From the NCBI RefSeq assembly GCF_003285015.1, contig NZ_QMFB01000005.1, forward strand, positions 337,560 to 401,559: a DNA stretch of 64,000 nucleotides, read 5' to 3'. The notes below the pieces were generated by a model that saw only the letters and a program-made list of their open reading frames with translations, was not told where the DNA came from and made no database searches. Positions 26,559 through 34,944 of the stretch are shown here, one piece after another. Each line of letters begins with the position of its first letter. The first letter of the stretch is position 1. This DNA comes from Paenibacillus contaminans (GTDB lineage Bacteria > Bacillota > Bacilli > Paenibacillales > NBRC-103111). The translations under genes were made by a program, and so were the position numbers.

Positions 26559-27611
26559 TTACAAAGCCGCCCATTCCAACGCTTCACTCACCCGGTCAAG
26601 CTGCGCGGGCTCGAGAACGATTTTGCCGGCTGCGGCATTCGACTCCAGCTGCTTCACCGTCGTCGACGACGGAATGAGCGGTCCCATTCCCGGCAGCGAC
26701 AGCATGTAAGCCATGACAAGCTGGCTTAGCTCCAGCCCCCACTCGCGGGCCAGTACGGCCAACTGCTCCAGCTTCCTCTTCGTGCCTGCTTCGAGCTGCC
26801 AGTCTCCTTCGTCATAGCGGCGATCCCCAGGCCCCACCTTCGATGCGTCCAGATAGCGATCCGTCAGCAGACCGCGGGCGAGCGGACTCCACGGCACGAA
26901 CGAAATCCCGTTAGCGGCACAGTACTCGAGCACGCCTTGCTTATCGGATTGCTCCCCGTCCAATACGTCGAACTGGTTTTGCACCGCCGTAACGGCGCTC
27001 CTTATTGACAGCGAGCCGGCTTGCCGCTTATACAGCTCCAGCTGCTCAACCGTAAAGTTCGATACCGCAAAATAGCGGATTTTGCCGGCACGAACCAAAT
27101 CCTCCACGGCGGCCAAGCTTTCCTCCGGCGGCGTTTCCGGGTCGAACGAGTGAAAATATAACAAATCGATCCAGTCCGTCTGCATTCTCGCCAAGCTGGC
27201 CTCAACCGAGTCGATAATATTCGAGCGCGACAGGCCGCTGTGGTTCGGCGTCAAGCCGTCCATGCCTCCGAACAGCTTCGTCGCGAGAATGATATCGCGC
27301 CGGTGCGCCGCGTTTGCGCGCAGCCATCTACCGATTACTCGCTCGGAGTTGCCCGAGCCGGCATTATACCTGTTGGCTGTATCCCATAAGGTAACGCCCA
27401 GCTCCAGCGCACGGTCGAATAAGGCAAATGCCTCCTTCTCGCCGACGCGGGATTCGTCTCCCGTTTCCGGAAGCCCGATTTTCCAAGTGCCGAGCCCGAT
27501 ATTCGAAACCCGCAGCCCGGTAGAGCCAAGTCTCCGATAAGGCATTCCGTTGAAATCCTTCGTGCGGAACGGGACATGATACAGCGCCGGATTCGGCGTT
27601 AACGCATCCAT
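26559..27611 (-). CDS. aldo/keto reductase
   Basis: 350 residues. The N-terminus YRRLGSTGLRVSNIGLGTWK and the tetrad positions DTANRYNAG (Asp, Tyr), LATKLFG (Lys) and YFHSFDP (His) are those of the AKR family (KvBeta/YajO-like subgroup). The NADPH-binding end IPSSTTVKQLESNAAAG is also present. It should reduce aldehydes or ketones, substrate unknown. ATG follows GCGAGGAGGCTTCGAAT. Divergent from the VanY-like gene, with 210 bases between. Confidence 0.93.
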   Translation of the reverse strand: MDALTPNPALYHVPFRTKDFNGMPYRRLGSTGLRVSNIGLGTWKIGLPETGDESRVGEKEAFALFDRALELGVTLWDTANRYNAGSGNSERVIGRWLRANAAHRRDIILATKLFGGMDGLTPNHSGLSRSNIIDSVEASLARMQTDWIDLLYFHSFDPETPPEESLAAVEDLVRAGKIRYFAVSNFTVEQLELYKRQAGSLSIRSAVTAVQNQFDVLDGEQSDKQGVLEYCAANGISFVPWSPLARGLLTDRYLDASKVGPGDRRYDEGDWQLEAGTKRKLEQLAVLAREWGLELSQLVMAYMLSLPGMGPLIPSSTTVKQLESNAAAGKIVLEPAQLDRVSEALEWAAL

Positions 27612-27821
27612 ATTCGAAGCCTCCTCGCCAATCGAGTTGTATGATACCTGTATACTCTTCTCGATTTTATCATACTTCGAACCTGAAGGGGGTAACCAAA
27701 ATTAGTCCCAATCATTTGACAGCCGCATATTCGCAGTTTTACAATTGCGTGAAGCGAGACTTATACGCACTCATCCGCTAAAACGAAAAATTTATTATTT
27801 AGAATAACGGAGGACATGATG

Positions 27822-28649
27822 ATGAACAAACGTTCGCTCGCCGCCATGGCGCTTCTTATATCCGTCAGCTTGCTTAGCGCCTGCGGCAAAGATAAAGCCC
27901 CGGCCGGTTCGCCGGCACCGTCTGCGAGCCCCTCGGCCGCCGCATCCCAATCGCCGACCGCGAAACCGACGCCGACCGCCGGCTCCCCTTCGGCTTCGTC
28001 GTCCGTTTCGCCGAGCGCCAAACCTAGCGCCACCCCGGGCAAAAACGATGGCGTTCAGGTCATCGCCAAACCGGAAAGCATCACGGTGCTCGTAAACAAG
28101 CAAAATATGCTGCCCGACAATTACAATCCGACCGATCTCGTTTATCCGGACATCCCGTTTACGTTCAAAGAAAAGCTTGAGAAACGCAAAATGCGCAAGG
28201 AAGCGGCGGAAGCGATCGAACAGCTTTTTGCCGGCGCCAAGAAAGACGACATCAGCTTAGCCGGCGTTTCGGCTTACCGGTCGCATGCCACCCAAACGTC
28301 GCTGTTTAACAGCTACGTCAAAAAGGATGGCTTGGAGAAAGCGAAAACATACAGCGCCGTGCCGGGAACGAGCGAGCACGAGACCGGGCTTGCCATCGAC
28401 GTTAGCGGAAGCGACGGTAAATGTGCCGCTCAGGACTGCTTCGGCGGAACGAAGGAAGCCAAATGGCTGGCCGAGCATGCGCATGAGTACGGCTTTATTA
28501 TCCGCTATCCGAAAGGAAAAGATAAAATTACCGGTTACCAGTATGAGCCATGGCATATCCGCTATGTAGGCACGAAAATGGCCAAAGAGATCGCGGACAA
28601 AGGGAGCACGCTGGAAGAACATTTAAATGCCGTACCCGTGTCCAAGTAA
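27822..28649 (+). CDS. D-Ala-D-Ala carboxypeptidase lipoprotein, VanY/M15B type
   Basis: 275 residues. Of three consecutive ATGs the third (27822) is best spaced from CGGAGG. The signal ends in LLSACGKD (lipid-anchored Cys), followed by a roughly 55-residue Pro/Ser/Ala/Thr tether. The M15 peptidase domain has all zinc and catalytic elements: SAYRSHATQ, SEHETGLAIDV (His, Asp) and EPWHIRYVG (Trp-His). It trims peptidoglycan stem peptides outside the membrane. Single-gene unit with its own terminator. Confidence 0.93.
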   Translation: MNKRSLAAMALLISVSLLSACGKDKAPAGSPAPSASPSAAASQSPTAKPTPTAGSPSASSSVSPSAKPSATPGKNDGVQVIAKPESITVLVNKQNMLPDNYNPTDLVYPDIPFTFKEKLEKRKMRKEAAEAIEQLFAGAKKDDISLAGVSAYRSHATQTSLFNSYVKKDGLEKAKTYSAVPGTSEHETGLAIDVSGSDGKCAAQDCFGGTKEAKWLAEHAHEYGFIIRYPKGKDKITGYQYEPWHIRYVGTKMAKEIADKGSTLEEHLNAVPVSK

Positions 28650-28683
28650 AAGCGAAAGCGGTCGATCGGCCGCAGCAGCACCC

Positions 28684-28727
28684 AAATACGCTTCCAAGAC
28701 ACTGGTAAAGTTGGTGGAAGCGTATTT
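28684..28727 (+). terminator. terminator of VanY-like gene
   Basis: Arms aaatacgcttcca and tggaagcgtattt (13 bp) followed by GTTTGCC. Related in sequence to the hairpin inside the MITE-like element. Confidence 0.75.
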
Positions 28728-28805
28728 GTTTGCCGATTCGGCATTATTAAGCGACAACAGATGGGCATGAAAATGGAAATGACTGTCGGGATAGCTCCGT
28801 TCATG

Positions 28806-29000
28806 CCCTGCTCTGGGTCTTGATGGAAAAACTACAGCTAATTTCGCTTAAAACATGAAAAATCGGCATTTTGATGGAAAAACTACATGTATTTTCATTG
28901 ATTTCATCCATAATAGCTGAAACGGATAAAATCAACTGCAGATTTTCCATCTAGTTTGTTCAGAAGCCGCGAAATCCGGAAAATAGATGTACATTTTCCA
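28806..29000. repeat. short AT-rich repeats in the gap 28650-29135
   Basis: tgatggaaaaactaca occurs at 28821 and 28872 (51 bases apart), with inverse fragments gattttccatcta and acattttccagt further right. No gene is supported in this 486-bp gap, which lies between converging genes. Confidence 0.6.
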
Positions 29001-29135
29001 GTTACTATACCACTTGAAGGGAAAGAAGCTCGTTATGGGTAGCCTCTTTGCTGGTGAATACGCCAAAGCCCGAAGTCCTTTGCGGATAGGCTTCATTGGT
29101 ATTCCCCCTACCGTCCAAAGAGCAAAGCACTACAT

Positions 29136-29465
29136 CTATGCGATCGGCGTACCGTTCGCCACCTCTTCGTCGAGACGGAGCAGTACAACGTCACCTTCAC
29201 CCGGCACGCCGCCCAGCACCAATACTTCGGATACGAAGCCGGCAATACGGCGCGGCGGAAAGTTGACTACCGCAACAACCTGCCGTCCGACAAGCGTTTC
29301 CGGCTCATACCTCTTCGTTATTTGCGCGCTTGATTTTTTGATACCCAATTCGCCGAAATCGATCTCCAGCTTGATCGCCGGAATTCTTGCCTCAGGAAAC
29401 GGCTCGGCTTTCAGCACCGTACCGATGCGCATATCCAGCTTCATGAAATCCTCGATAACTGCCAC
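29136..29465 (-). CDS. csaA: tRNA-binding/chaperone-like protein CsaA
   Basis: 109 residues, near full-length match to Csa[70 protein letters not shown]. Usual length is about 110. The start is GTG at 29465, preceded by CAGGAGCGAGTAAA; the longer upstream frame adds sequence foreign to the family. CsaA is an OB-fold dimer related to the C-terminal domain of methionyl-tRNA synthetase, linked to protein export in Bacillus. 87 bases after the SulP gene, same strand. Confidence 0.95.
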   Translation of the reverse strand: MAVIEDFMKLDMRIGTVLKAEPFPEARIPAIKLEIDFGELGIKKSSAQITKRYEPETLVGRQVVAVVNFPPRRIAGFVSEVLVLGGVPGEGDVVLLRLDEEVANGTPIA

Positions 29466-29552
29466 TTTACTCGCTCCTGTCCCAACTTGATCATTTTTAG
29501 CTATGATAAATCGTGGAAAGCAGGTTTGCAACTCTTCCACCCGTACAGCCCC

Positions 29553-31265
29553 TCACTTTACTTCCGATAAAGCCGCACATTCGCGAAAAGCCATATGCTT
29601 GCAGCCCAAGCATTTTTGCCGGTCCAGCTTCGTAATGGCATAATCGATCGCTTCGCCGGTATGCTCGAAAAAGTGCTCCGGCCCGATCCGTTCGTACAAA
29701 CCCGTTCTTTGCAAAACCTCTTTCGGCTGGGGCCGCACGCCCGATACGAGAACAATGCCGCCGTTCTTCTGGAAATCCTTCACCACGTTGGCCAAATTCG
29801 ACTCGCCTGTCGTGTCCATGAACGGCACCTTCCCCATTCTTAGAAGCAGGATACCCGGCCGATAAGAAATCGTGCGCATAATGGAATGCTCGAACATTGC
29901 CGCAGCGCCGAAAAATAAAGCCCCATCCACCGTAAAAATGGCGATTTGCGGACAATCATGCCGGTCGTTCACGACGTGCGGCGCTACCTTCGCATGCTTG
30001 GAGGCCGGATCCGGCAAAACCTTAGCGACCGTTAGCATATCGCTCATTCGTTTGACGAATAGGACCGCCGCCAGAACCAAGCCGACCTCAACCGCCGTCG
30101 TCAGATCCGTCAACACCGTCAGAAAAAACGTGATCAGCAAAATGGCCGAATCTCCCGTTCTCGTCTTGAGCACATGGATAAAAGACTTTCGTTCGCTCAT
30201 ATTCCATGCTACGACCATCAAAATTGGCGCCATGCCAGCCAGCGGAATGGCCGAGGCAAACGGAGCGAACAGCAGCAGCACGATCAGCACGACGACGCCG
30301 TGAATCATGCCCGAAACGGGGCTGGCCGCACCGCTCTTAATATTCGTAGCCGTCCTCGCGATCGCGCCGGTAGCCGGAATCCCGCCGAATAACGGCGTAA
30401 CGATGTTGGCGATCCCTTGCCCGATCAGTTCCCGGTTGCTGTTGTGGCGTTGTCCCGTCATGCCGTCGGCGACTACGGCAGATAAGAGCGATTCGATGCC
30501 CCCGAGCATCGCAATGACAAAAGCCGGCTGAATAAGCGTCATCATCCGGTCCAGCGTGATGTCCGGCAAATGAAAACCCGGAAGCGTACTCGGAATGGCG
30601 CCGTACGTCGAGCCGATCGTCGCGACCTTGCCGTCAAAAAACAAAACCGCAACGATACTCGACACGACAAGTCCGATGAGCGAGCCGGGCAGCTTCGGCA
30701 AAAAACGCGGCGTCGCCAAAATGATCGCAAGGCTGATAAGGGCCGTGATGACGCTGTACGGATTGATCCCCGTCAGGTGCATGCCGATCTCCTTCATGTT
30801 GGCAAGAAACCTTTCGTGCTTGGGAATGTCGGTCAGCCCTATGAAGCTCCCGATTTGCCCGGAGAAAATGATGACTGCTATTCCGGAGGTAAAGCCGATC
30901 GTAACCGGACGCGGAATAAATTTAATAAGCGCCCCCAGCTTGAAAATCCCCATCAGCACAAGCATCAGCCCTGCCAAAATCCCTGCGATCAGTAGGTTTT
31001 CATACCCGTATTGCATGACGATCGCAAATAGAATAGGCACGAACGCTCCCGTCGGCCCCCCGATCTGATACCTCGAGCCGCCGAGCAGCGAGATGAGAAA
31101 GCCGGCGATAATCGTGGTATATATGCCGTACTGGGGATTTACTCCCGCCGCAATGGCAAAAGCCATTCCAAGCGGAATGGCGATAATACCGACGATAAGT
31201 CCGGATAACAAGTCTCGGCGAAAATAATTGGCGTCATAGCCTTCAAATCTTCCCCGCAGCATCAT
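29553..31265 (-). CDS. SulP family anion permease with STAS domain
   Basis: 570 residues: SulP core with 10-14 helices (GIIAIPLGMAFAIAAGVNP, GPTGAFVPILFAIV, IPATGAIARTATNIKSGA), then a cytoplasmic STAS domain (IFTVDGALFFGAAAMFE, GILLLRMGKVPFMDTTGESN). It ends in an unusual Cys motif, QKCLGCKHMAFREC. SulP proteins move sulfate, bicarbonate or other anions. Its promoter carries an AT-rich element shared with the arsR and cysteine-rich genes nearby. ATG follows AGAAGGGTTACGA. Confidence 0.93.
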   Translation of the reverse strand: MMLRGRFEGYDANYFRRDLLSGLIVGIIAIPLGMAFAIAAGVNPQYGIYTTIIAGFLISLLGGSRYQIGGPTGAFVPILFAIVMQYGYENLLIAGILAGLMLVLMGIFKLGALIKFIPRPVTIGFTSGIAVIIFSGQIGSFIGLTDIPKHERFLANMKEIGMHLTGINPYSVITALISLAIILATPRFLPKLPGSLIGLVVSSIVAVLFFDGKVATIGSTYGAIPSTLPGFHLPDITLDRMMTLIQPAFVIAMLGGIESLLSAVVADGMTGQRHNSNRELIGQGIANIVTPLFGGIPATGAIARTATNIKSGAASPVSGMIHGVVVLIVLLLFAPFASAIPLAGMAPILMVVAWNMSERKSFIHVLKTRTGDSAILLITFFLTVLTDLTTAVEVGLVLAAVLFVKRMSDMLTVAKVLPDPASKHAKVAPHVVNDRHDCPQIAIFTVDGALFFGAAAMFEHSIMRTISYRPGILLLRMGKVPFMDTTGESNLANVVKDFQKNGGIVLVSGVRPQPKEVLQRTGLYERIGPEHFFEHTGEAIDYAITKLDRQKCLGCKHMAFRECAALSEVK

Positions 31266-31282
31266 TCGTAACCCTTCTTTTC

Positions 31283-31306
31283 ATATATTTGATTATTTGA
31301 ATATAT
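31283..31306 (-). promoter_or_regulatory. candidate ArsR-site before sulP
   Basis: Minus strand reads ATATATTCAAATAATCAAAT followed by ATAT. The same element is found at 31856-31879 and, less exactly, at 31769-31792, one per promoter of this locus. Confidence 0.65.
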
Positions 31307-31355
31307 GGAGAATATACACCCGACAATTTGTCCTTGTCAATGCTATTTTCATCCT

Positions 31356-31403
31356 CAAAAAAGAACCCCCATTTCCGATTGTCTGCGGAATTGGAGGCTC
31401 TTT
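31356..31403 (-). terminator. terminator of arsR-type gene
   Basis: Stem GAGCCTCCAATTCCG / CGGAAATGGGGGTTC (with small mismatches) then TTTTTTG on the minus strand, starting 25 bases after the stop. Confidence 0.75.
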
Positions 31404-31427
31404 GCGCAATAACCGGCGCCGGCTTGC

Positions 31428-31754
31428 TTATTCATTTCTCATATTTTCCAATAACGATATGGCATCGACCAAATGATTGTCGAAAATTTGCCGGGCAACC
31501 GTAAGCAGATCCTTAATAAGCGGATCCCGAAGCGAATAAATAACGGAAGTGCCCTCTTTCGTGCCGCTGACTACGTTCTTATTGCGAAGCACGGCCAACT
31601 GCTGCGATACGGCGGAGCCTTCGCTCCCCAGAATCGCCTGGAGCTCGTTGACATTTTTATCTCCTTCGCACAGCACTTCTAGAATTCGAATGCGCATCGG
31701 ATGAGCCAAGGCTTTAAAAAACTCCGATTTAAACTGCTGGATTTCACGATTCAT
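31428..31754 (-). CDS. ArsR-family transcriptional repressor
   Basis: 108 residues from the ATG at 31754. Winged helix: FKALAHPMRIRILEVLCEG, VNELQAILGSEGSAVSQQLA and VLRNKNVVSGTKEGTSVIYS. It has only one cysteine (in EVLCEG), so the classical CxC metal site is absent; a different metal site or redox sensing is possible. Encoded between sulP (same strand) and the cysteine-rich gene (divergent). All three promoters share an AT-rich motif that is its probable operator. Confidence 0.92.
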   Translation of the reverse strand: MNREIQQFKSEFFKALAHPMRIRILEVLCEGDKNVNELQAILGSEGSAVSQQLAVLRNKNVVSGTKEGTSVIYSLRDPLIKDLLTVARQIFDNHLVDAISLLENMRNE

Positions 31755-31768
31755 CTGCCCAAGCCCCT

Positions 31769-31792
31769 TAAAATCTGAAAATCTGAATATAC
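31769..31792 (-). promoter_or_regulatory. candidate ArsR-site in its own promoter
   Basis: Minus strand GTATATTCAGATTTTCAGAT, close to GTATATTCAAATAATCAGAT at the divergent promoter (17 of 20). Lies just downstream of the -10 TATTAT (31798-31803). Confidence 0.6.
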
Positions 31793-31797
31793 AGAAT

Positions 31798-31851
31798 ATA
31801 ATACCACATCGGGGATGCGAGTTGTAAAACAAACCTTTCTATGCATATAAT
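31798..31851. promoter_or_regulatory. divergent promoters sharing one -35 box
   Basis: TTGTAA at 31822-31827 reads as -35 TTGTAA on plus and TTACAA on minus. Plus: 18-base spacer, TATAAT at 31846-31851 (cysteine-rich gene). Minus: 18-base spacer, TATTAT at 31803-31798 (arsR-type gene). The two promoters are mirror images around the shared hexamer. Confidence 0.65.
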
Positions 31852-31855
31852 ACAG

Positions 31856-31879
31856 GTATATTCAAATAATCAGATATTT
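31856..31879 (+). promoter_or_regulatory. candidate ArsR-site before cysteine-rich gene
   Basis: GTATATTCAAATAATCAGAT then ATTT, directly downstream of TATAAT and so over the likely transcription start. Near-identical to the sulP site. Confidence 0.65.
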
Positions 31880-31918
31880 ATCCACTGCCCGCTCGGGGTC
31901 AAAGTGAGGTGTGACGGC

Positions 31919-32497
31919 ATGTCAGGTTCATTGAAATCATTCCAACCGAAGGAGCCCTTGCATCTAGTAACCAAGCATCAAGCAATCGATGCCGGTCTCG
32001 ATTATCTCCACGGGGCCGGGGCCGATTTTATATGCAAAGTTTGCATTCCTAGCGGCGGTTCCTGCTGCACGGGCTGCTCTTTTTTGAACAACGGCGTCGG
32101 CTGCCAGCAGCGGAACACGAGCTGTACGGCTTGGTTATGCGGGTTTTTAAAATATATTTTCTACGAAGCGGGCTTGATCACGGAATGGGAGAGCTTCTGG
32201 GATCAGGTGCCGGGGCAGCAGTTCCGGGAGGACACGACTCCGCCGTCCTTCGTCGTTGACAGGATGCTGGAATCGCCGAAAATCCGTTTTTTATCCGAAG
32301 CGTTCGCCGAGGATTTGAAGGAGCAAATCGCTATTAACTACCCGTATTGGGTGCTTGAAATCAAAGAAACGCTCGACCGTTACGTCGACATGCTGATGGA
32401 TTATACCGATCCGGAGATCAAAAGAAAAATCGAGAAAAAGCTGCGTTACGTTTTAAAAGATTTCAAAAATCTTCAGCTTGCATTGGAAATGCTGTAA
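31919..32497 (+). CDS. cysteine-rich protein of unknown function, 192 aa
   Basis: Family not recognised. The ATG at 31919 follows GTGAGGTGTGACGGC; an earlier ATG at 31841 lies upstream of the predicted -10 and is excluded. Residues about 38-77 hold eight cysteines in the pattern C-x2-C-x6-CC-x2-C-x8-C-x6-C-x4-C (CKVCIPSGGSCCTGC ...), which could bind an iron-sulfur cluster or zinc. The rest is helical and acidic, ending in a basic C-terminal helix. Divergent from the arsR-type gene and sharing its operator motif, so it probably responds to the same signal. Confidence 0.8.
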   Translation: MSGSLKSFQPKEPLHLVTKHQAIDAGLDYLHGAGADFICKVCIPSGGSCCTGCSFLNNGVGCQQRNTSCTAWLCGFLKYIFYEAGLITEWESFWDQVPGQQFREDTTPPSFVVDRMLESPKIRFLSEAFAEDLKEQIAINYPYWVLEIKETLDRYVDMLMDYTDPEIKRKIEKKLRYVLKDFKNLQLALEML

Positions 32498-32505
32498 ATC
32501 AGCTG

Positions 32506-33090
32506 TCAGGCCGCCCCGAATACTTGACGGTTGGAGAAATAATAGGTGAACGCCGCGACGAAAAAGATCGTGACCATGGAGTAGAGCGTACGCTGCGTGC
32601 CTATAACCGATATTCCGGTCAGCAGAACGATAAAATCGATGACAAATATAAGGACTGCCGTCGGGATGCCGTTGCGCATCGACAGCATGAAGGCCAGCAA
32701 GTCGGTTCCCCCGGTATTGATGCCGTAGGCTAGCATTAAGCCGATGCCGGTTCCGATCAGGGCGCCTCCGTAAATCGCGTGAAGCATGATGGGGAGCGAC
32801 AGCAGCTCGCTCAGCGGACTAAGTACATCGATCAAATAGGAAGAGATGAGAAAACCCGCGACGCTGCGCAAAAACAGCGATTTTTGATGAAGAAAAGCGA
32901 ATAGAAAGATCGGCAAACTGGCAAAAATAATGCTGATCCCCGGTTTGAAGCCGAAAAAATATTTCATCAGAAGCCCGATTCCGATCATCCCCCCGTCAAG
33001 GAGCTTGTACGGAACGAGAAACAAATCGACCCCAACCGCGACGGCCAAGCTCCCGCTAACGACCGCAAGCGTCTTTGGCAATAACGACAT
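32506..33090 (-). CDS. YitT family membrane protein, short form
   Basis: 194 residues with five or six hydrophobic segments. VDLFLVPYKLLDGGMIGIGL, AIYGGALIGTGIGLMLAYGI and NTGGTDLLAFML are hallmark YitT (DUF161) blocks. The cytoplasmic C-terminal DUF2179 domain of most YitT proteins is absent, giving a membrane-only form. Role not established for the family. ATG follows GGGGGGATCATGA. Convergent with the cysteine-rich gene, stops nine bases apart. Confidence 0.9.
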   Translation of the reverse strand: MSLLPKTLAVVSGSLAVAVGVDLFLVPYKLLDGGMIGIGLLMKYFFGFKPGISIIFASLPIFLFAFLHQKSLFLRSVAGFLISSYLIDVLSPLSELLSLPIMLHAIYGGALIGTGIGLMLAYGINTGGTDLLAFMLSMRNGIPTAVLIFVIDFIVLLTGISVIGTQRTLYSMVTIFFVAAFTYYFSNRQVFGAA

Positions 33091-33231
33091 TCATGATCCC
33101 CCCGCGCAGCACACTTGTCCTTTGTCATTATATGCGCAGGGCTTTGGGTTCCATGTCACAAACTAAAACTCGAGGTTTTCTTTATTAGACGCTGTCCCAT
33201 CCTCAACAATCCGTTAACCGTCCTCAAATGA

Positions 33232-34869
33232 CTAATCAACGGCCCTGCCCGTCCAGCGGACACAAACGATCGTGCGGTCGTCCTCGGGCTCCGAGCCGGC
33301 CCCGTGAGGGAGCTTTTCCATCAATTCGCGAAGCTGCTCGTCCAGCGGCATGCTGCCGTCCGTTTCCGAGAGCCGGCGCTCCCATTCGTCGAAGCCGTAA
33401 ATCGTGCCGTCGGCATGCAGCGATTCGACGACGCCGTCGGAGTACATGATGAGCCGGTCGCCGGCTGCAAGCTTGTACTCCTCATGCAAATAACGCTCCT
33501 CTTCGTCTACGCCAAGCGGCATGGATGAGACCGGAAGCTCCTTCACTTCCCCGCTGTCGCTGACGACATAGGGGGCTAGATGCCCAGCGCTCGCATAATG
33601 CAGCCTCCCGATATCCAGCTCGATGAAAGCTAGGCCGGCTGTTACGAGCATTTCCCCTTGCAGCGTCTCCACAATTCTGCGGTTCAGCCTGCTGAGCACC
33701 TCGCCGGGCGTCCCTCCGCTTCTCACTTCCAGACGAAACAACGCCAAAACCGACGACATGATCAGCGCAGCCGGCATCCCCTTGCCGATCACATCCCCGA
33801 CGAGTACGGCCAATCTCCGTTCATCGAGCTTCATCCAATCATAGAAGTCGCCGCCCGTCTCCAAGCTTTGCTCGCATAACGCCGAGCAGAGGAAGGTGCC
33901 GTCTCCCTGCAGCGGCGGCGGCAGCAGCTTTTGCTGAACGCTTGCGGCAAGACGAAGCTCCTTCGTCAAATCCTCGTACGCTTTTTCGGTATGTGCCTGC
34001 AGCTCGTTGAACGCCTCGGCAAGACGCCCCGATTCGTCCAACGACACGATCGGTATTTTACGGGGGACGCCGCGCTTCTCTGCCTGCAATGCGAACAACC
34101 GCCCGGTCAGCAGCCGAACCTCCCGGCGAAATTGCAGCAGCGGCAGCAGCAAACTCCCCAATCCGAAAAAGAAAGAAACGCCTGCGACGACCACAAGCTG
34201 GTTGAAATCGAGAGGCTCGCCGCTGAATGTTTTTTCGGCTATCGTTTGCAGTAGCGAAAGGATCGTTAGCAGCAAACAAGAGAAAAACGTCAGCAGCAGC
34301 ATCCGTTGAAACGATTTGCCGGGTTGATCGGGCAATTTGACGGCGTTTAGCCGCATCAGGAAAGGACGCAGGCTGGCTCGGCTGCTGGTGTACAGCAAAA
34401 CGGCGAGCATAAGCGCAAGGCTAAGCTCGTGAAGCATGGTCGTGAGCAAATACCATCGTTCTTCCGAAGAACGGAGTAAATGTCCGAACCCTTCGGCGCC
34501 GTAATCGAATACATGAAACGCAATCGTAAAAAACACCGAAATCCCCATAATGGCCCAAAATATGTCCACGGGAAAACGGAGCAGCCTGCGAAACGCTTCC
34601 TCTCCCGATACGTTCGACTTCCGGCCGTTCGCATAGGCGATTATTTTCCGCAGACGATACCAGGTAAAGAGGAGAAGCATAAGCACGAAAAGCAGAACGG
34701 ATATAAGCAGAAAAGGAATCGTCGTGTACAGCATTTCTTCAAGCCGGATTTGAAGCCCGTATAGATTCGTGAACATGATGAAGCTTATCCCTGCAAAAAG
34801 CGAGAGCGAATAAAGCCCAAAAAAACGCAGCATTAACGAGCCTTCTTTTCCCGTTCCCTCCTTGTTCAC
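33232..34869 (-). CDS. membrane-bound SpoIIE-type PP2C phosphatase, intact
   Basis: 545 residues: several N-terminal helices (to about 240), HAMP-like linker, then a SpoIIE/RsbU phosphatase domain. All metal-binding motifs are present: ETGGDFYDW, LVGDVIGKGMPAAL, YASAGHLAPYV, IMYSDGVVES and EDDRTIVC. Such enzymes dephosphorylate anti-sigma-factor antagonists and control stress or sporulation sigma factors. Start is GTG at 34869 (GAGGGGGAAGGGC upstream); ATG at 34833 is the alternative. Follows its paralogue by 75 bases, same strand. Confidence 0.92.
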   Translation of the reverse strand: MNKEGTGKEGSLMLRFFGLYSLSLFAGISFIMFTNLYGLQIRLEEMLYTTIPFLLISVLLFVLMLLLFTWYRLRKIIAYANGRKSNVSGEEAFRRLLRFPVDIFWAIMGISVFFTIAFHVFDYGAEGFGHLLRSSEERWYLLTTMLHELSLALMLAVLLYTSSRASLRPFLMRLNAVKLPDQPGKSFQRMLLLTFFSCLLLTILSLLQTIAEKTFSGEPLDFNQLVVVAGVSFFFGLGSLLLPLLQFRREVRLLTGRLFALQAEKRGVPRKIPIVSLDESGRLAEAFNELQAHTEKAYEDLTKELRLAASVQQKLLPPPLQGDGTFLCSALCEQSLETGGDFYDWMKLDERRLAVLVGDVIGKGMPAALIMSSVLALFRLEVRSGGTPGEVLSRLNRRIVETLQGEMLVTAGLAFIELDIGRLHYASAGHLAPYVVSDSGEVKELPVSSMPLGVDEEERYLHEEYKLAAGDRLIMYSDGVVESLHADGTIYGFDEWERRLSETDGSMPLDEQLRELMEKLPHGAGSEPEDDRTIVCVRWTGRAVD

Positions 34870-34944
34870 GCCCTTCCCCCTCTCTTCTTTCCTTAATCCG
34901 TCCGTTTCTCACACGCTTGTCCTTCAAACGCTCCCTGCCGCCGT

